Source: Polyangium fumosum (GTDB lineage Bacteria > Myxococcota_A > Polyangia > Polyangiales > Polyangiaceae). From it: a stretch of 64,000 nt of DNA. Positions 16,197 through 26,000 of the stretch are shown here, one piece after another. Location: positions 1-64,000 of the forward strand of contig NZ_SSMQ01000038.1 in assembly GCF_005144585.1 (NCBI RefSeq), read 5' to 3'. Positions within the stretch are counted from its first letter, which is position 1. The number at the start of each line of letters is the position of its first letter. A model generated the notes under the pieces. That model was given only the letters and a program-made list of their open reading frames with translations, ran no database searches and was not told the origin of the DNA. The position numbers and the translations under genes were made by a program.

Positions 16197-16371
16197 ACGT
16201 TTTCAGCGCCGGGAAACATCCCTGCGCCCCATTGATTGAAAGATAGCCTTCCGAGCCCCGGACGCCGCGCCTCGCCGCGCGACGCCTTCGGCTCGTGCTC
16301 CGCGCCGACCCGGTTTTGGCGGCGCGATCGTTCGTCCTGGTACGTCCGCGCTGCGGACCGCTGGAGGTATC

Positions 16372-17541
16372 GTGTCTCATCGCATTCGCGCGCTCGCGAG
16401 CGGACTCGCTTCGCTCGCCATGGCCTCTTCGTTTTCGCTCCCCGCCGCCCGCGCCGACGCGCCTGCGAAGAGCGACACCTTCGTCTTCCACGCCTCGCTC
16501 GCGGACGGGCTCGGATTCCGCACCGAGCAGGACAAATTCGTCCTCGACGCGGGCGTGCTCAGCCAGATGCGATTCGACGCCATCTCGAACAGCGACGGTC
16601 TCGCGAGCGACGGCTTCAACGTCGCCGTCGTGCGCCCGTACATCCGGGCCCGCGCGTTCCACGATCAGGTCCGCTTTTTCGTGCAGCCCGAGCTCGCCAC
16701 GGCCACCCCGAAGCTGCTCGACCTCGAAATCGCGTGGCAGCCGATGCCGGAGCTCGGCATCAAGGTGGGCCAATTTTTGACCCCGTTCAGCCGCGCGTTC
16801 TTCACGCCCGTCCCGATCCTCCAGTTCCCCGACTTCTCGCGCGTGAACGAGAAATTCAGGGCGGGACGCGACACCGGCATGATGCTCTTCGGCTCGACCG
16901 GCAAGGGGCGCCTGGAGTATTACGCGGGCGCATTCAATGGAAACGGCATCGACAAGGGCGGCAACGACGACACGTCGGTGATGGGCATCGGCCGCCTCGC
17001 GGTGAACCCGGTCCGCGCCATGCCGTACGACGAGACGCCTTCCTTGCGCGGCGCCGTTCCGTTCGGGATCTCCATCGGCGTCAATGGCATCGCCGATCGC
17101 GCGCACCCCACGAAGCAGCAGACGGACGCCGCGACGGGCGCGCAGACGACCGTGGCCCTGCCGGCCGAGACGCGCCTCACCGCGGGCGCCGATGTCTTCA
17201 TTGCGTGGGATCGGTTCACGTTCCTCGCCGAGGCATACGCGCGGCAGGTGCAGCCGGACGAGGGCAAGCGAATCCAGGGGTTCGGGGGATATGCGCAGGC
17301 GGGGTATTTCGTGGTGCCGAAGCGCTTCGAGATCGCCGCGCGCGCAGGCGTGATGGATCCGGACACGTCGAAGCCAGACACCGAGCGGAGCGTCGAGGGG
17401 CTGCTCAACGGCTACGTCGTGGGCAACCACCTCAAGATGGGCCTGCGTTACATGTGGCTCCGCACCGAGGCGAAGACGGCCGACGGCTATGCGGCCGGGA
17501 CAAACCACAAGCTGACCTTCCAGGTGCAGCTCTGGATCTAG
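16372..17541 (+). CDS. OprO/OprP-like outer membrane porin
   Basis: A 389-residue exported protein with a signal peptide ending at ARADA and a beta-barrel-like sequence of alternating polar and hydrophobic strands, finishing in an aromatic-rich strand that ends LWI. Segments such as VVRPYIRARAFHDQVRFFVQPE, KVGQFLTPFSRAFFTPVP and KFRAGRDTGMMLFG match the phosphate-selective porin O/P family, which forms anion-selective channels. It starts at GTG 16372, with GGAGG six bases upstream. It follows the sigma/anti-sigma pair by 175 bases that do not contain the CGGGAACC-N16-CGTCCC promoter. An anion pore fits a role in bicarbonate or phosphate entry, but the substrate is unproven. Confidence 0.8.
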   Translation: MSHRIRALASGLASLAMASSFSLPAARADAPAKSDTFVFHASLADGLGFRTEQDKFVLDAGVLSQMRFDAISNSDGLASDGFNVAVVRPYIRARAFHDQVRFFVQPELATATPKLLDLEIAWQPMPELGIKVGQFLTPFSRAFFTPVPILQFPDFSRVNEKFRAGRDTGMMLFGSTGKGRLEYYAGAFNGNGIDKGGNDDTSVMGIGRLAVNPVRAMPYDETPSLRGAVPFGISIGVNGIADRAHPTKQQTDAATGAQTTVALPAETRLTAGADVFIAWDRFTFLAEAYARQVQPDEGKRIQGFGGYAQAGYFVVPKRFEIAARAGVMDPDTSKPDTERSVEGLLNGYVVGNHLKMGLRYMWLRTEAKTADGYAAGTNHKLTFQVQLWI

Positions 17542-17586
17542 GGGCCCCTGGGCGGCTTCCTGCCCCAGCACGTTCCCAACCGCAAT

Positions 17587-17630
17587 TGAAAACGATTTTC
17601 ATTGTCAAATTCATCTAGGCAGGGTAGAGT
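17587..17630 (+). promoter_or_regulatory. Zur/Fur-like operator and promoter for the methyltransferase
   Basis: A near-perfect palindrome TGAAAACGATTTTCA (17587-17601) abuts a -35 TTGTCA (17602-17607). After 17 bases comes a -10 TAGAGT (17625-17630). The 20 bases from 17587 are identical, in the same orientation to the gene, to those before the ribosomal protein S4 gene near 47431-47450. The palindrome has the spacing and core of Zur boxes of the TGAAAATGATTTTCA type and also resembles a Fur box. Confidence 0.75.
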
Positions 17631-17675
17631 TTGGTCGTAGGCTTCCGGACCTCGGGGTCCGGGGGGGATGACACC

Positions 17676-18500
17676 ATGACCAAGCGCGCACCCGTGAACC
17701 TGACCGGCATCCCGGAGACGATGTTATGGACACTCCACAATCGCGCCAGCGAGGCCAAGCGGCCCGACGCGATCCTGCGTGATCCGGACGCCATTCGAAT
17801 CTACGAGAGCGTTCGTTACGACTTCGAACGGAGCTTCGGCAAGCCCGACGGCTCGCACGCGATGCGCTCGCGTGTCTTCGACGACGCGATCCGACCCTGG
17901 ATGGCGAAGCATCCCGGGGGCACCATTGTGGAGCTCGCCGCGGGGCTCGAGACGGAATTCCAGCGGTGTGACGACGGCAAGGTGCGCTGGGTCTGCGTGG
18001 ACGTGCCGGAGGCCATCGCGGTGCGCGAGCGGTTCCTGAAGGCGAACGAGCGTTGCAAGCACGTGTCGAAGAGCGCGCTCGACTTCTCATGGATGGACGA
18101 AGTCGACGGTTCGCGCGGGGTTTTCGTGACCGCGCAGGGGCTCCTCATGTACTTCCACGAGAGGGACGTGCGGCGGCTGTTTCGGGCGATCGTGGAGCGG
18201 TTTCCCGGGGTCGAGCTGATGTTCGACGTCATTCCCCGGTGGTTCTCGAAAAAAACGCTCGCGGGGCTGCGCAAGACGAAGCATTACACGGCACCACCGA
18301 TGCCCTGGGGTGTGAATCGAAGCGAGGTGAAGCGGCTGATCGGGAGCTGGAGCCCGCGGATCACGTCGGTGGAGCAAGTGTCGTTCGGTTATTTCCGTGG
18401 CGTGCCCGGCCTGCTGCTGCCGGTGTTCTCGAAGGTGCCGATGCTGCGCGACGTCATCCCGTCGATCGTGCGGGTTCAGACCTCGCGATGGACATCCTGA
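17676..18500 (+). CDS. TcmP/LCM-type SAM-dependent methyltransferase
   Basis: A 274-residue class I methyltransferase of the leucine carboxyl methyltransferase/TcmP-like family, cytoplasmic, target unknown. Marks are the N-terminal TLHNRASEAKRPDAILRDPDAI, the SAM-binding strand TIVELAAGLETEF, then VDVPEAI and the later GVFVTAQGLLMYF. ATG 17676 is preferred over 17631 because of a strong GGGGGGGATGA site just upstream and because conserved sequence starts there. The Zur/Fur-like operator suggests the gene is switched on by zinc (or iron) shortage, so a metal-scavenging or metallophore link is possible. Confidence 0.85.
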   Translation: MTKRAPVNLTGIPETMLWTLHNRASEAKRPDAILRDPDAIRIYESVRYDFERSFGKPDGSHAMRSRVFDDAIRPWMAKHPGGTIVELAAGLETEFQRCDDGKVRWVCVDVPEAIAVRERFLKANERCKHVSKSALDFSWMDEVDGSRGVFVTAQGLLMYFHERDVRRLFRAIVERFPGVELMFDVIPRWFSKKTLAGLRKTKHYTAPPMPWGVNRSEVKRLIGSWSPRITSVEQVSFGYFRGVPGLLLPVFSKVPMLRDVIPSIVRVQTSRWTS

Positions 18501-18603
18501 CGAGCGACGCGAACAGGCGCCATGGACGAGGGGTCTCGCGTCGGTCGATTCAAACGAAGACCTACTGGGCGGACAGAAAGCGGGGGCTGTAACCGGCGAG
18601 AGC

Positions 18604-21072
18604 TTATTCGAAGAAGCTCGTGTAGATGTCGGCGTTCGCGCCGTTCGTGCCGGCCGTCGTGCGGTTGTCGGTCCAGATCGTGATCGCCCGGGCGCCGGCC
18701 GCGTTCGTCACGACGAACGGATTGCGAGAATCGGCCGCGCCCGCGGCCGAGGGGGCGCCTGCCATGCCGACATCCATGCGCAGGTCGAGCGGCTGGAAGG
18801 TCGCGCCGTTGTCGAAGGAGTGGTTCGCGAAGATATCGCGTTGACCGCTCCGCGCGTCCTCCCAGGTGACGAATACGAGGCTCGCGCCGCCGAGCGCGAC
18901 GCGCGGGCGGGTCGAAGCGCTCGTCCCGGGGATGGTGGCGAGGTCCGCGCGCGCCGAGGTCGGCTGCCAGGTGACGCCGCCGTTCGTCGAATGGTTCAGC
19001 CGAATGTCGGGCAAACCGCTCCGCGTGTCCTCCCACGCGATGACGACGCGCCCGCCGGCGGACACAATCGCCGGCGCGGAGGCGTCGGCGAACGTGGAAT
19101 CGACGTTCACGACGGCCCCGTCGGGCTGGAACGTCACACCGGCGTCATTGCTGCGGTTCTGGCGGATGACCTTCTTCGCGCCGCGCAGATCGGTCCAGGC
19201 GACGTAGACGTTCGGCCCGCCCGCATCGGCGGCGACCGTAATCTGCTCGGCCGGATTGCCGCCCGAGAGCGCGACGTTCGCGCCGAGCGTGCCCGTCTCG
19301 GCGTTGTACACCGCGCCATAGACCTCGGACTTGCCATTGCGCGCGTCGCGCCATGCGAGGAACACCTTGCCATTGTCGTCGGTGGCGATCGCGGGGAGCT
19401 CGGCCTTGCCCTGGGCACCATTGACGCGGAGGTCCGCTGCGAGCCACGTCGTCCCGCCGTTCGTCGATCGCTGGAGAAAGACGTCCGTCGTGACGCTCGC
19501 GCCGGTGCCGCTCAGGCTTTGCCAGACCACGACGAGCGTATCCTGCGCGCCTGCCTTGGCCACGACGCCACGCACGAAGAATGCGTCGGCCGTGCCCGCG
19601 TCCTTGTCGACACGCACGGGGACCGTGTACGTATTGTAAGGCGCAGGGGCCGAGGCAATGTACACGTCGCGGTGCGCGGCGCTCGGGAACTGCGCAAGCG
19701 CCACGTAGGCGCGCGTCGGCGAGAGGAACGCCCAGGGCTCGACCTGCGTGAGCGTGCCGCTCGCAACCCCGGCGTCGGTCGCGAGCCACGTGGAGCCGCC
19801 ATTCGTCGAGACGTTCGCGCGGATGTCGGCATTGCCCGCGCGCCGATCGAGGTAGGCCGCGATCACGACGTCGCCGCGCGACGCGACCGAGAGCTGCGTG
19901 CTCGGCGCTTGCCCGACGGCCGAGTTCGCGCCGAGATCGAGGCGCGTGTCCGTCGCCTTCGCCACGGGGCAAGCCTCGTCCGCGCCGCCCGAGCAATCGT
20001 TGTCGAGGCCGTCGCAGAGCTCGGTGCCGGGGCCGATCGCCCCGACGCAGGCGAGCATGCCGCCCTGGCAAGCCTGGGTGCCGAGCGCGCATTCGCCCAC
20101 GTCGGAGGTGCCGCACGAAGCCCCGACGCCCGGGAGCGCGCCGTCGTCGACGAGCCCGTTGCAATCGTTGTCGGCGCCGTCGCACGTCTCCGCGCCCGAG
20201 GGCGTGCAGGCGTACTCGCAGCCGTTCGCCTCGATACCGTCGAGATTGTAATGTCCGGGCAAACAAGGGCCGAACGCGCAGACGCCCGCCGTGCAGGTGC
20301 CGACGGAGTTCGGGTAGAGCGCGCTGCAGTTCGTGCCGCAGGTGCCGCAGTTCGCCGGGTCCGTCTGGACGTCGAACCCCTCGTCGACGGTCGCGTCGCA
20401 GTCGTTGTCCGCGTAATCGCAGAGCTCGACGCCGCCGTTCGTCTCGGTGCACGCGTACTCGCAGCCGTCGCCGAGCGTGCCATTGACGTCGTGGTACCCG
20501 ACGAGGCACTCGGCGAGCTGGCACGTCCCCGCCACGCACGAGGGCGAGGCGTTCGCGTACGCGCAGACCGCATTGCAAGCGCCGCAGTTGAAGGGATCCC
20601 CTTGCAGATCGGTGAGCTCGTCGATCGCGCCGTTGCAGTCGTTGTCGATCGTGTCGCAGATCTCGTCGCCGTTGTTCGAGACCGTGCACTTGTATTCGCA
20701 GCCGTTCGCGACCTGGTTGTCGAGGTCGACGAAACCTGACGCGCACGTGTCGACCACGCAGAAGCCGGCCTCGCACGTGGAGAACGCGTTCGGCAGGTTG
20801 CAGACGACGCCACAAGCGCCGCAGTTCTGCGGGTCGGTGAGGACGTCGGCATTGCATCCGCCCGACCCGCCCGAGCCGACGAGGATGAGCCCTCCCTCAC
20901 CGCCGTCGCCGCCCATGCCGCCCGTGCCGCCCGTGCCGCTGCCCGAGCCGCTGCCCGAGGGCGTGGCGTTGCAATCCCAGCAAAAGGCGTCGGTCGTGCA
21001 GCCGCTCGTGAACACGAGCGACGAGAGCGAAAGGCCGAGGATGGATGCGCCGAAGACGACAGACCTTTTCAC
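18604..21072 (-). CDS. Lipoprotein with MopE-type Cys repeats and BNR/sialidase-like repeats
   Basis: An 822-residue surface lipoprotein. The N-terminus has a signal with lipobox FTSGC, then a Gly/Ser-rich linker and a Cys-rich half with repeated DPQNCGACG and DNDCNG-IDE units, the MopE-like putative metal-binding motif. The C-terminal half carries at least five STNGGSTW-like Asp-box motifs of the BNR/sialidase type, which build a beta-propeller. It starts at GTG 21072 with GGAGGA upstream. That GTG overlaps the stop of the preceding gene as GTGA, so the two are translated together. No catalytic sialidase residues can be claimed; a structural or binding role is likelier. Confidence 0.82.
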   Translation of the reverse strand: MKRSVVFGASILGLSLSSLVFTSGCTTDAFCWDCNATPSGSGSGSGTGGTGGMGGDGGEGGLILVGSGGSGGCNADVLTDPQNCGACGVVCNLPNAFSTCEAGFCVVDTCASGFVDLDNQVANGCEYKCTVSNNGDEICDTIDNDCNGAIDELTDLQGDPFNCGACNAVCAYANASPSCVAGTCQLAECLVGYHDVNGTLGDGCEYACTETNGGVELCDYADNDCDATVDEGFDVQTDPANCGTCGTNCSALYPNSVGTCTAGVCAFGPCLPGHYNLDGIEANGCEYACTPSGAETCDGADNDCNGLVDDGALPGVGASCGTSDVGECALGTQACQGGMLACVGAIGPGTELCDGLDNDCSGGADEACPVAKATDTRLDLGANSAVGQAPSTQLSVASRGDVVIAAYLDRRAGNADIRANVSTNGGSTWLATDAGVASGTLTQVEPWAFLSPTRAYVALAQFPSAAHRDVYIASAPAPYNTYTVPVRVDKDAGTADAFFVRGVVAKAGAQDTLVVVWQSLSGTGASVTTDVFLQRSTNGGTTWLAADLRVNGAQGKAELPAIATDDNGKVFLAWRDARNGKSEVYGAVYNAETGTLGANVALSGGNPAEQITVAADAGGPNVYVAWTDLRGAKKVIRQNRSNDAGVTFQPDGAVVNVDSTFADASAPAIVSAGGRVVIAWEDTRSGLPDIRLNHSTNGGVTWQPTSARADLATIPGTSASTRPRVALGGASLVFVTWEDARSGQRDIFANHSFDNGATFQPLDLRMDVGMAGAPSAAGAADSRNPFVVTNAAGARAITIWTDNRTTAGTNGANADIYTSFFE

Positions 21073-22964
21073 GCGCTCCTCCGAGGGCCGCGTCGCCGCG
21101 CCACGAACGCGCTCGCCGCGAGAAGAAGGGTCATGGCCGCGCCGCCCGCGCGCCCGCCGAAATGCGAGGGAGACGCCGCGCAAAGCGCGCCACCGCCGCC
21201 CGTCGCGAGCCCCCACGCGTTGGATTGTCCCGACGCGCCCGTGCCGGTCCCGGTCGCGCCGCCGCCGCCGTTTCCACCAGTGCTGCCATTGCCGCCCGCG
21301 CCGCCGTCGCCGCCCGCGCCGCCCGCGCCGCCCGATCCCATGGGGTTGTCAGGGACGCACACGCCCTGCGTGCAGGAGTACCCGGGCTGGCACGTGACGT
21401 TGTCGCACGTCGCCGGGACGCAATAGCCCTCCTTGCAGACCTGGCCGCCGGGGCACGGGAACTCGCCGAACTTGCATTGTTCGGCGCAGGTGCCCTCGAC
21501 GCACTTGGAATCGCCGGGGCACACGGCGAGGTTGTCGGCCACGCCGTCACAATCGTTGTCGAGCCCGTCGCAGATCTCGGAGCCCGGGCCCACGGCGCCG
21601 ACGCACACGAGCGAGCCGCCGACGCAGAACTCCGTGCCCGCCTCGCAGCTCCCCACGTCCGTGCCGCAGCTCGCGCCGCCGCCGGGGTTGCCGTCGTCGA
21701 TCGCGCCGTTGCAATCGTCGTCGATCCCGTTGCACGTCTCCGGCGTCCCCGCCGTGCCCCCGACACACTCGATCGAGCCGGCCACACACGCGAGCGTGCC
21801 CGGAAGGCAGGCGCCGATGTTCGAGCCACAAGGCCCGCCCGAGTCCTTGGTTTCGTCGTCGGCGACGCCGTTGCAATCGTCGTCGAGCGTGTTGCAGACC
21901 TCGAGCGAGGGCCCCTTGCCGCCGAGGCAAACGATCACGCCGCCAATGCACTGCGAGGTGCCATAGGTACACTCACCGACGTCGGTGCCGCACGCGACAC
22001 CCGCGCCCGCGGCGCCGTCGTCGACGACGCCGTTGCAATCGTCGTCGAGCTTGTTGCACTGCTCGGGCGAGGGCCCGACGGCCCCGACGCACACGAGCGC
22101 GCCGTTCTGGCAGGTGACGGTGCCGAACGCGCATGCCCCGACGTCGGTGGCGCCGCATGCGCCGCCCGCGTCGACGGGCGCGTTGTCGACGATGCCGTCG
22201 CAGTTGTTGTCCTTGTTGTCGCAGATCTCGGCGGTGGGCGTGCACGGCGCGAGCAGGCCCGTCACCTTGAGGAACATGTCCTCGAAATCGTTGTCGCCGC
22301 CGCGGTACAGATCTTCGAACCCAAAGTAATACGCGAGCGGGTTCGCCTTGGACTGATAGAGCAGATAGTGGACGTAGTTGCCGTCGCCGTTGCGGGCCTG
22401 CTCGGTGTAATAGATGTGCCCGACGTTGCCGATGGAGCCGCAGTTGTTCCCGACCGGCGCGTTCTCCGGGGTGATCAGGAAGAAGCCGATGAACCCGCCG
22501 AGGTACCGGCCTGCCGTGAACTCTGTCTGAAAGTTGACGGTGCGGCTCGACCCGGGCTCGTCGGCGCAAGGCGTGATCGCGTAGAGCTTCGTCGGGTCGG
22601 AGGCGTTGTACCAGCCAAACGTGTTCTCGTACCCGGCGCCCTCGATGAAGTCCTGCACGGTGACGTTGCCGAAGTTGCCGTTCGTCTTGGGAATGGAGAA
22701 GAGCTCGGGGCTCGTGACGGCGTTGAAGATCGCGTTCAGCGGGTTGTTCGCCGCCGTGGCCGCGAGCCCCTCGCCGATGTTGAGGCCCACTTGGATGCAG
22801 CCCTCCGCGTTGCCGCTGCCGGGGCAGTTCGCGACCTGCACGGGGACCACGAGCCCATCGGTCTGCTCCACGACGGCGCGCGCGTCCCCGGGGGACAAGC
22901 ATAGACCAAGAGCCACGAGCGCGGGCCATGCCGCCCGCGGAGGACCTGATCGAAGGATCTCCAT
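21069..22964 (-). CDS. Secreted protein with DUF4114-like domain and five MopE-type repeats
   Basis: A 631-residue exported protein with a signal peptide ending near GDARA. Residues about 40-240 form a DUF4114-like beta domain (note FFLITPENAPVG and FGFEDLYRGGDNDFEDM). Five metal-binding units follow, each with a D-x-D-N-C or DDDCNG core and a CG-x-DVG start, then a Cys cluster, a Gly-rich linker and a C-terminal hydrophobic stretch ending RRRGPRR. That ending resembles a MYXO-CTERM surface anchor but lacks a clear tandem Cys-Gly motif. It is coupled to the downstream lipoprotein by a four-base overlap, so the two may form one cell-surface complex. Confidence 0.82.
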   Translation of the reverse strand: MEILRSGPPRAAWPALVALGLCLSPGDARAVVEQTDGLVVPVQVANCPGSGNAEGCIQVGLNIGEGLAATAANNPLNAIFNAVTSPELFSIPKTNGNFGNVTVQDFIEGAGYENTFGWYNASDPTKLYAITPCADEPGSSRTVNFQTEFTAGRYLGGFIGFFLITPENAPVGNNCGSIGNVGHIYYTEQARNGDGNYVHYLLYQSKANPLAYYFGFEDLYRGGDNDFEDMFLKVTGLLAPCTPTAEICDNKDNNCDGIVDNAPVDAGGACGATDVGACAFGTVTCQNGALVCVGAVGPSPEQCNKLDDDCNGVVDDGAAGAGVACGTDVGECTYGTSQCIGGVIVCLGGKGPSLEVCNTLDDDCNGVADDETKDSGGPCGSNIGACLPGTLACVAGSIECVGGTAGTPETCNGIDDDCNGAIDDGNPGGGASCGTDVGSCEAGTEFCVGGSLVCVGAVGPGSEICDGLDNDCDGVADNLAVCPGDSKCVEGTCAEQCKFGEFPCPGGQVCKEGYCVPATCDNVTCQPGYSCTQGVCVPDNPMGSGGAGGAGGDGGAGGNGSTGGNGGGGATGTGTGASGQSNAWGLATGGGGALCAASPSHFGGRAGGAAMTLLLAASAFVARRRGPRRSA

Positions 22965-23006
22965 GATGGCACGTTAAGCGATCGCCGGGTTCTGCCACAA
23001 GGGGCT

Positions 23007-26000
23007 TCAGGGCGCGCGGCGGCGAAGGTCGGCGCGTCGGTCCTGGAAGCGCCGCGGCAAAAGCGGGTTCGTCGCGATCGCCCTGTCGAGCCATTCCACC
23101 GCCAACCGAATGTCGTCCGCCCGGACGGCTTCCTTCCCGGCGCGGGCCCGCTCGGCGAAGAGGACGCCCTTGGCGGCCAGGGCGAGGGCCCATTTCGGGT
23201 TGTGGCGGAGGGCCTCGTCCGCGACGGCGAGGCCCTCCGCGAGGAATTTTTCGCGCGCCGCGTCACGCGTGGGCTGCTGCTCGGCCCGGAGCGCGAGCAG
23301 CTCGGCGAGCGCGGCGTGGAGCGGGGCGTGGCGGGTGTTGATGCGCAATCCCTCCCGAAGCACGCGCTCGGCCTCGTCGAGCAGGGCCGCCGGCGCCTCG
23401 CCGCGGAGCGCCGCGCGTCGGGCCATGGTCATCGTGAGCAGGCCGAGCTCGAGGCGAATGAGGGGCTCCCGCGCGTCGAGCTGGGCGGCACGGCGCAGCT
23501 CGGCGTGCGCCACGTCGAGGACGTTTTGCGAATCGGCGTTCGTGCGGAGGAGGTAGAGCGCGCGGACGTGCTTCGCGGCGCCCATGCCGAAATGGGTGTC
23601 GGCCTCGTCCTTGTTGAGGTCGAGCGAGGCCTGGAAGCTCGCCTCGACCCGTTCGAGCGTCGCCGTGGGATCGGCGCCGGTGGCCTCCTCGTATTGCGCG
23701 GCGACGAGCTCGGCCCAGCCGCGGTTGTTCAGCATGGGGAGCCATTTCGGGTTGATCTCCGCGCCGCGCGCGCAAGCCTCGACGGCACGCTGCACGGAGG
23801 GGCGCGGGTCCTGTCCGATCGAGAGCTCGTAGCCCGCGCGAATCGCGAGGACGAGCGCCATGTTCGAAAACGCCGAGTTGTAGGTGCGGTCCTCCTTCCC
23901 CGCCCGCTCGTACCGCGCGACGGATTCGTCGAGCGTCCTGCGAGGATCGAGCCCGTGGTCGGCCTCGTATTCCGCCCGGCTCTGGAGGGCAATGCCCGCG
24001 TCGTTCCAGGCCCACGCGAAGCTCGGCTGAATGCGGTTCGCTTCGTCGAAGCTCTTCATGGCGCGCTCGAGCGAAGGCACGGGATCAAGCCCGATCCTGC
24101 GCTCGTACTTCGCGATGTAGACGTGTGCGATCCCGACGCCGTCCATCGAAATCGCGTCGCCCGGCGCGATCTCGATGGCCGCGCGTCCGCTCTCGACCGC
24201 CTTTTCGAGCGTCGGGCGAGGGTCTCCCCCGCTGCGGAGCTGGTGATCGCCGAGGTGGTAATAGGCGCGGCCCTGCTTGCTGTACGTATTGGCGCTCCGC
24301 GGGTTCACCGCGAGCGCGTCGTTGCACGCGGCGAGCGCGGATTCGAACGCGACGCGGCCGTCGCGCCCCTCCCATTTGTCGAGCCCGAGGACCTGGATCC
24401 AGGATTCGGCCAGCGCTTCGTGGACGGCCGCGTCGCTGCGCGCCATGGCCGCCGCCGCGCGATACGCCTCAATCGCCCTCATGAAGAGACGACGCCCCTC
24501 CTCCTGACGCCCGCTCTCGCTCGCCGTGATTCCCGCCTCGAATCGCGCGTCCCCTTCGAGCTTCTTCGCCTCGTAGAGCCAGGGAGACTCTTCCGCCGCC
24601 AAAAGCGCCTTCGCCGCAGCGTCGTCGTAGCGTTTTTCGTAAAGCGCGACGAGCCCCTCGATGTACGCCCGCGACTCGACTGCGGTCCCGCCGCTCGCTT
24701 GGAGGTGTTGCAGCGCCGGGTCGCGGAAGCTCGCCTCGGCCTTCCGTATCGCAGCCTCGCGCGCCGCCCCGTCCTCGAGGCGACGCGCGCCGTCGAGCTC
24801 CTCCTGATACCGCCCGCCCAGCGCGAGCCCGAGCGCGTAATGCACCTCGGGCTTCGTGTACCCGGCCGCGAACGCCCGCGCGAGCTGCGTCCTCGCCGTC
24901 TCGTACTCGTGCAGCGCCAGGTGCCCGCGGCCGAGCGCGTAATGACCGGGGCCCTCGCCGGCGCGCCCGGCCGCCGCCATCCTGCGCTCGATTTCGGCGA
25001 GGCGGGCCCGCACGACGCGGCGCTCGCGCTCGATGTCGTGCGCGGGAAAACCGTATGCGCTCCGAAGAAAGAGCTCGACGTATTTCACGTCCTCGCCGAG
25101 CTCGCGCGCGAGCCTCGCCTGCTCGGAGGCGTGCCGCGCGGCGTTCACCCACATGCCCCCGAGGACGAGCGCGACGCAGAGGCCGATGCTCGCGACGAGG
25201 ACCACGGCCCGGTTTTTCCGCGTCTTCGCCCACAAGACATAAGCGAGCGAGGCGCGCTTCGCCAGGATCGGCTCTCCGTCGAGGAAGCGCTGCAAATCCT
25301 CCCCGAACGCCCGCGCCGATTCGTACCGGCGCGAAGGATCTCGCTGCAGGCACTTCATCACGATGGTCTCGAGCTCGGTGGGCACGCCCCGCCGAATGCT
25401 CCCGAGCCCCGGCGCGTCCTCGAGGATCACCTGCGTCAGGATCGACATCGCGTTTGACCCGGCGAACGGCGGCCGGCCCGCGATGAGCTCGTAAAGCGTG
25501 GCGCCCAGGCTGTAGACGTCCGTGCGCCGGTCGAGGAGCGCCGTATTCCCCTCCGCCTGCTCGGGGGACATGTACGACGGCGTGCCCGCGATGGCGTTCT
25601 GGAGCGTCTCGCCGCTGCTCGCGACCTCGCGGGCCAGCCCGAAATCGACGACGTAGGGCTTGAGCGAGCCGTCCTCGGCCGTCGTGACCATGATGTTGCC
25701 GGGCTTGACGTCGCGGTGGACGAGGCCGAGCCGATGCGCCTCGTGCAGCGCCGCGGCGGCCTCGCGGACGACCTTCACCTTTTGCTCGAGCGTCATCTTC
25801 TGGTGCGCGCGATCGAGGGGCACGCCGTCGATGAGCTCCATCGCGATGTAGGGCTGGCCGTCGGCCTCGCCGACCTCGTACACGCGACAAACGTTGTCGT
25901 GCTGCACGCGCGCCTGCGCCCGCGCCTCGGCCAGGAATCGCCGCGTGCCGTCGGAGTCGTCGCTCTTCAAGAGCTTCAGCGCGACCGCGCGGCCGAGGCG

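Noticed and set aside
16211-16234. GGGAAAC before the porin as an ECF -35
   Set aside because: One base differs from the motif and no CGTC-like -10 follows at 16-17 bases.
18505-18543. Inverted repeat CGACGCGA / TCGCGTCG as a terminator after the methyltransferase gene
   Set aside because: The loop is long (23 bases) and no T-run follows.
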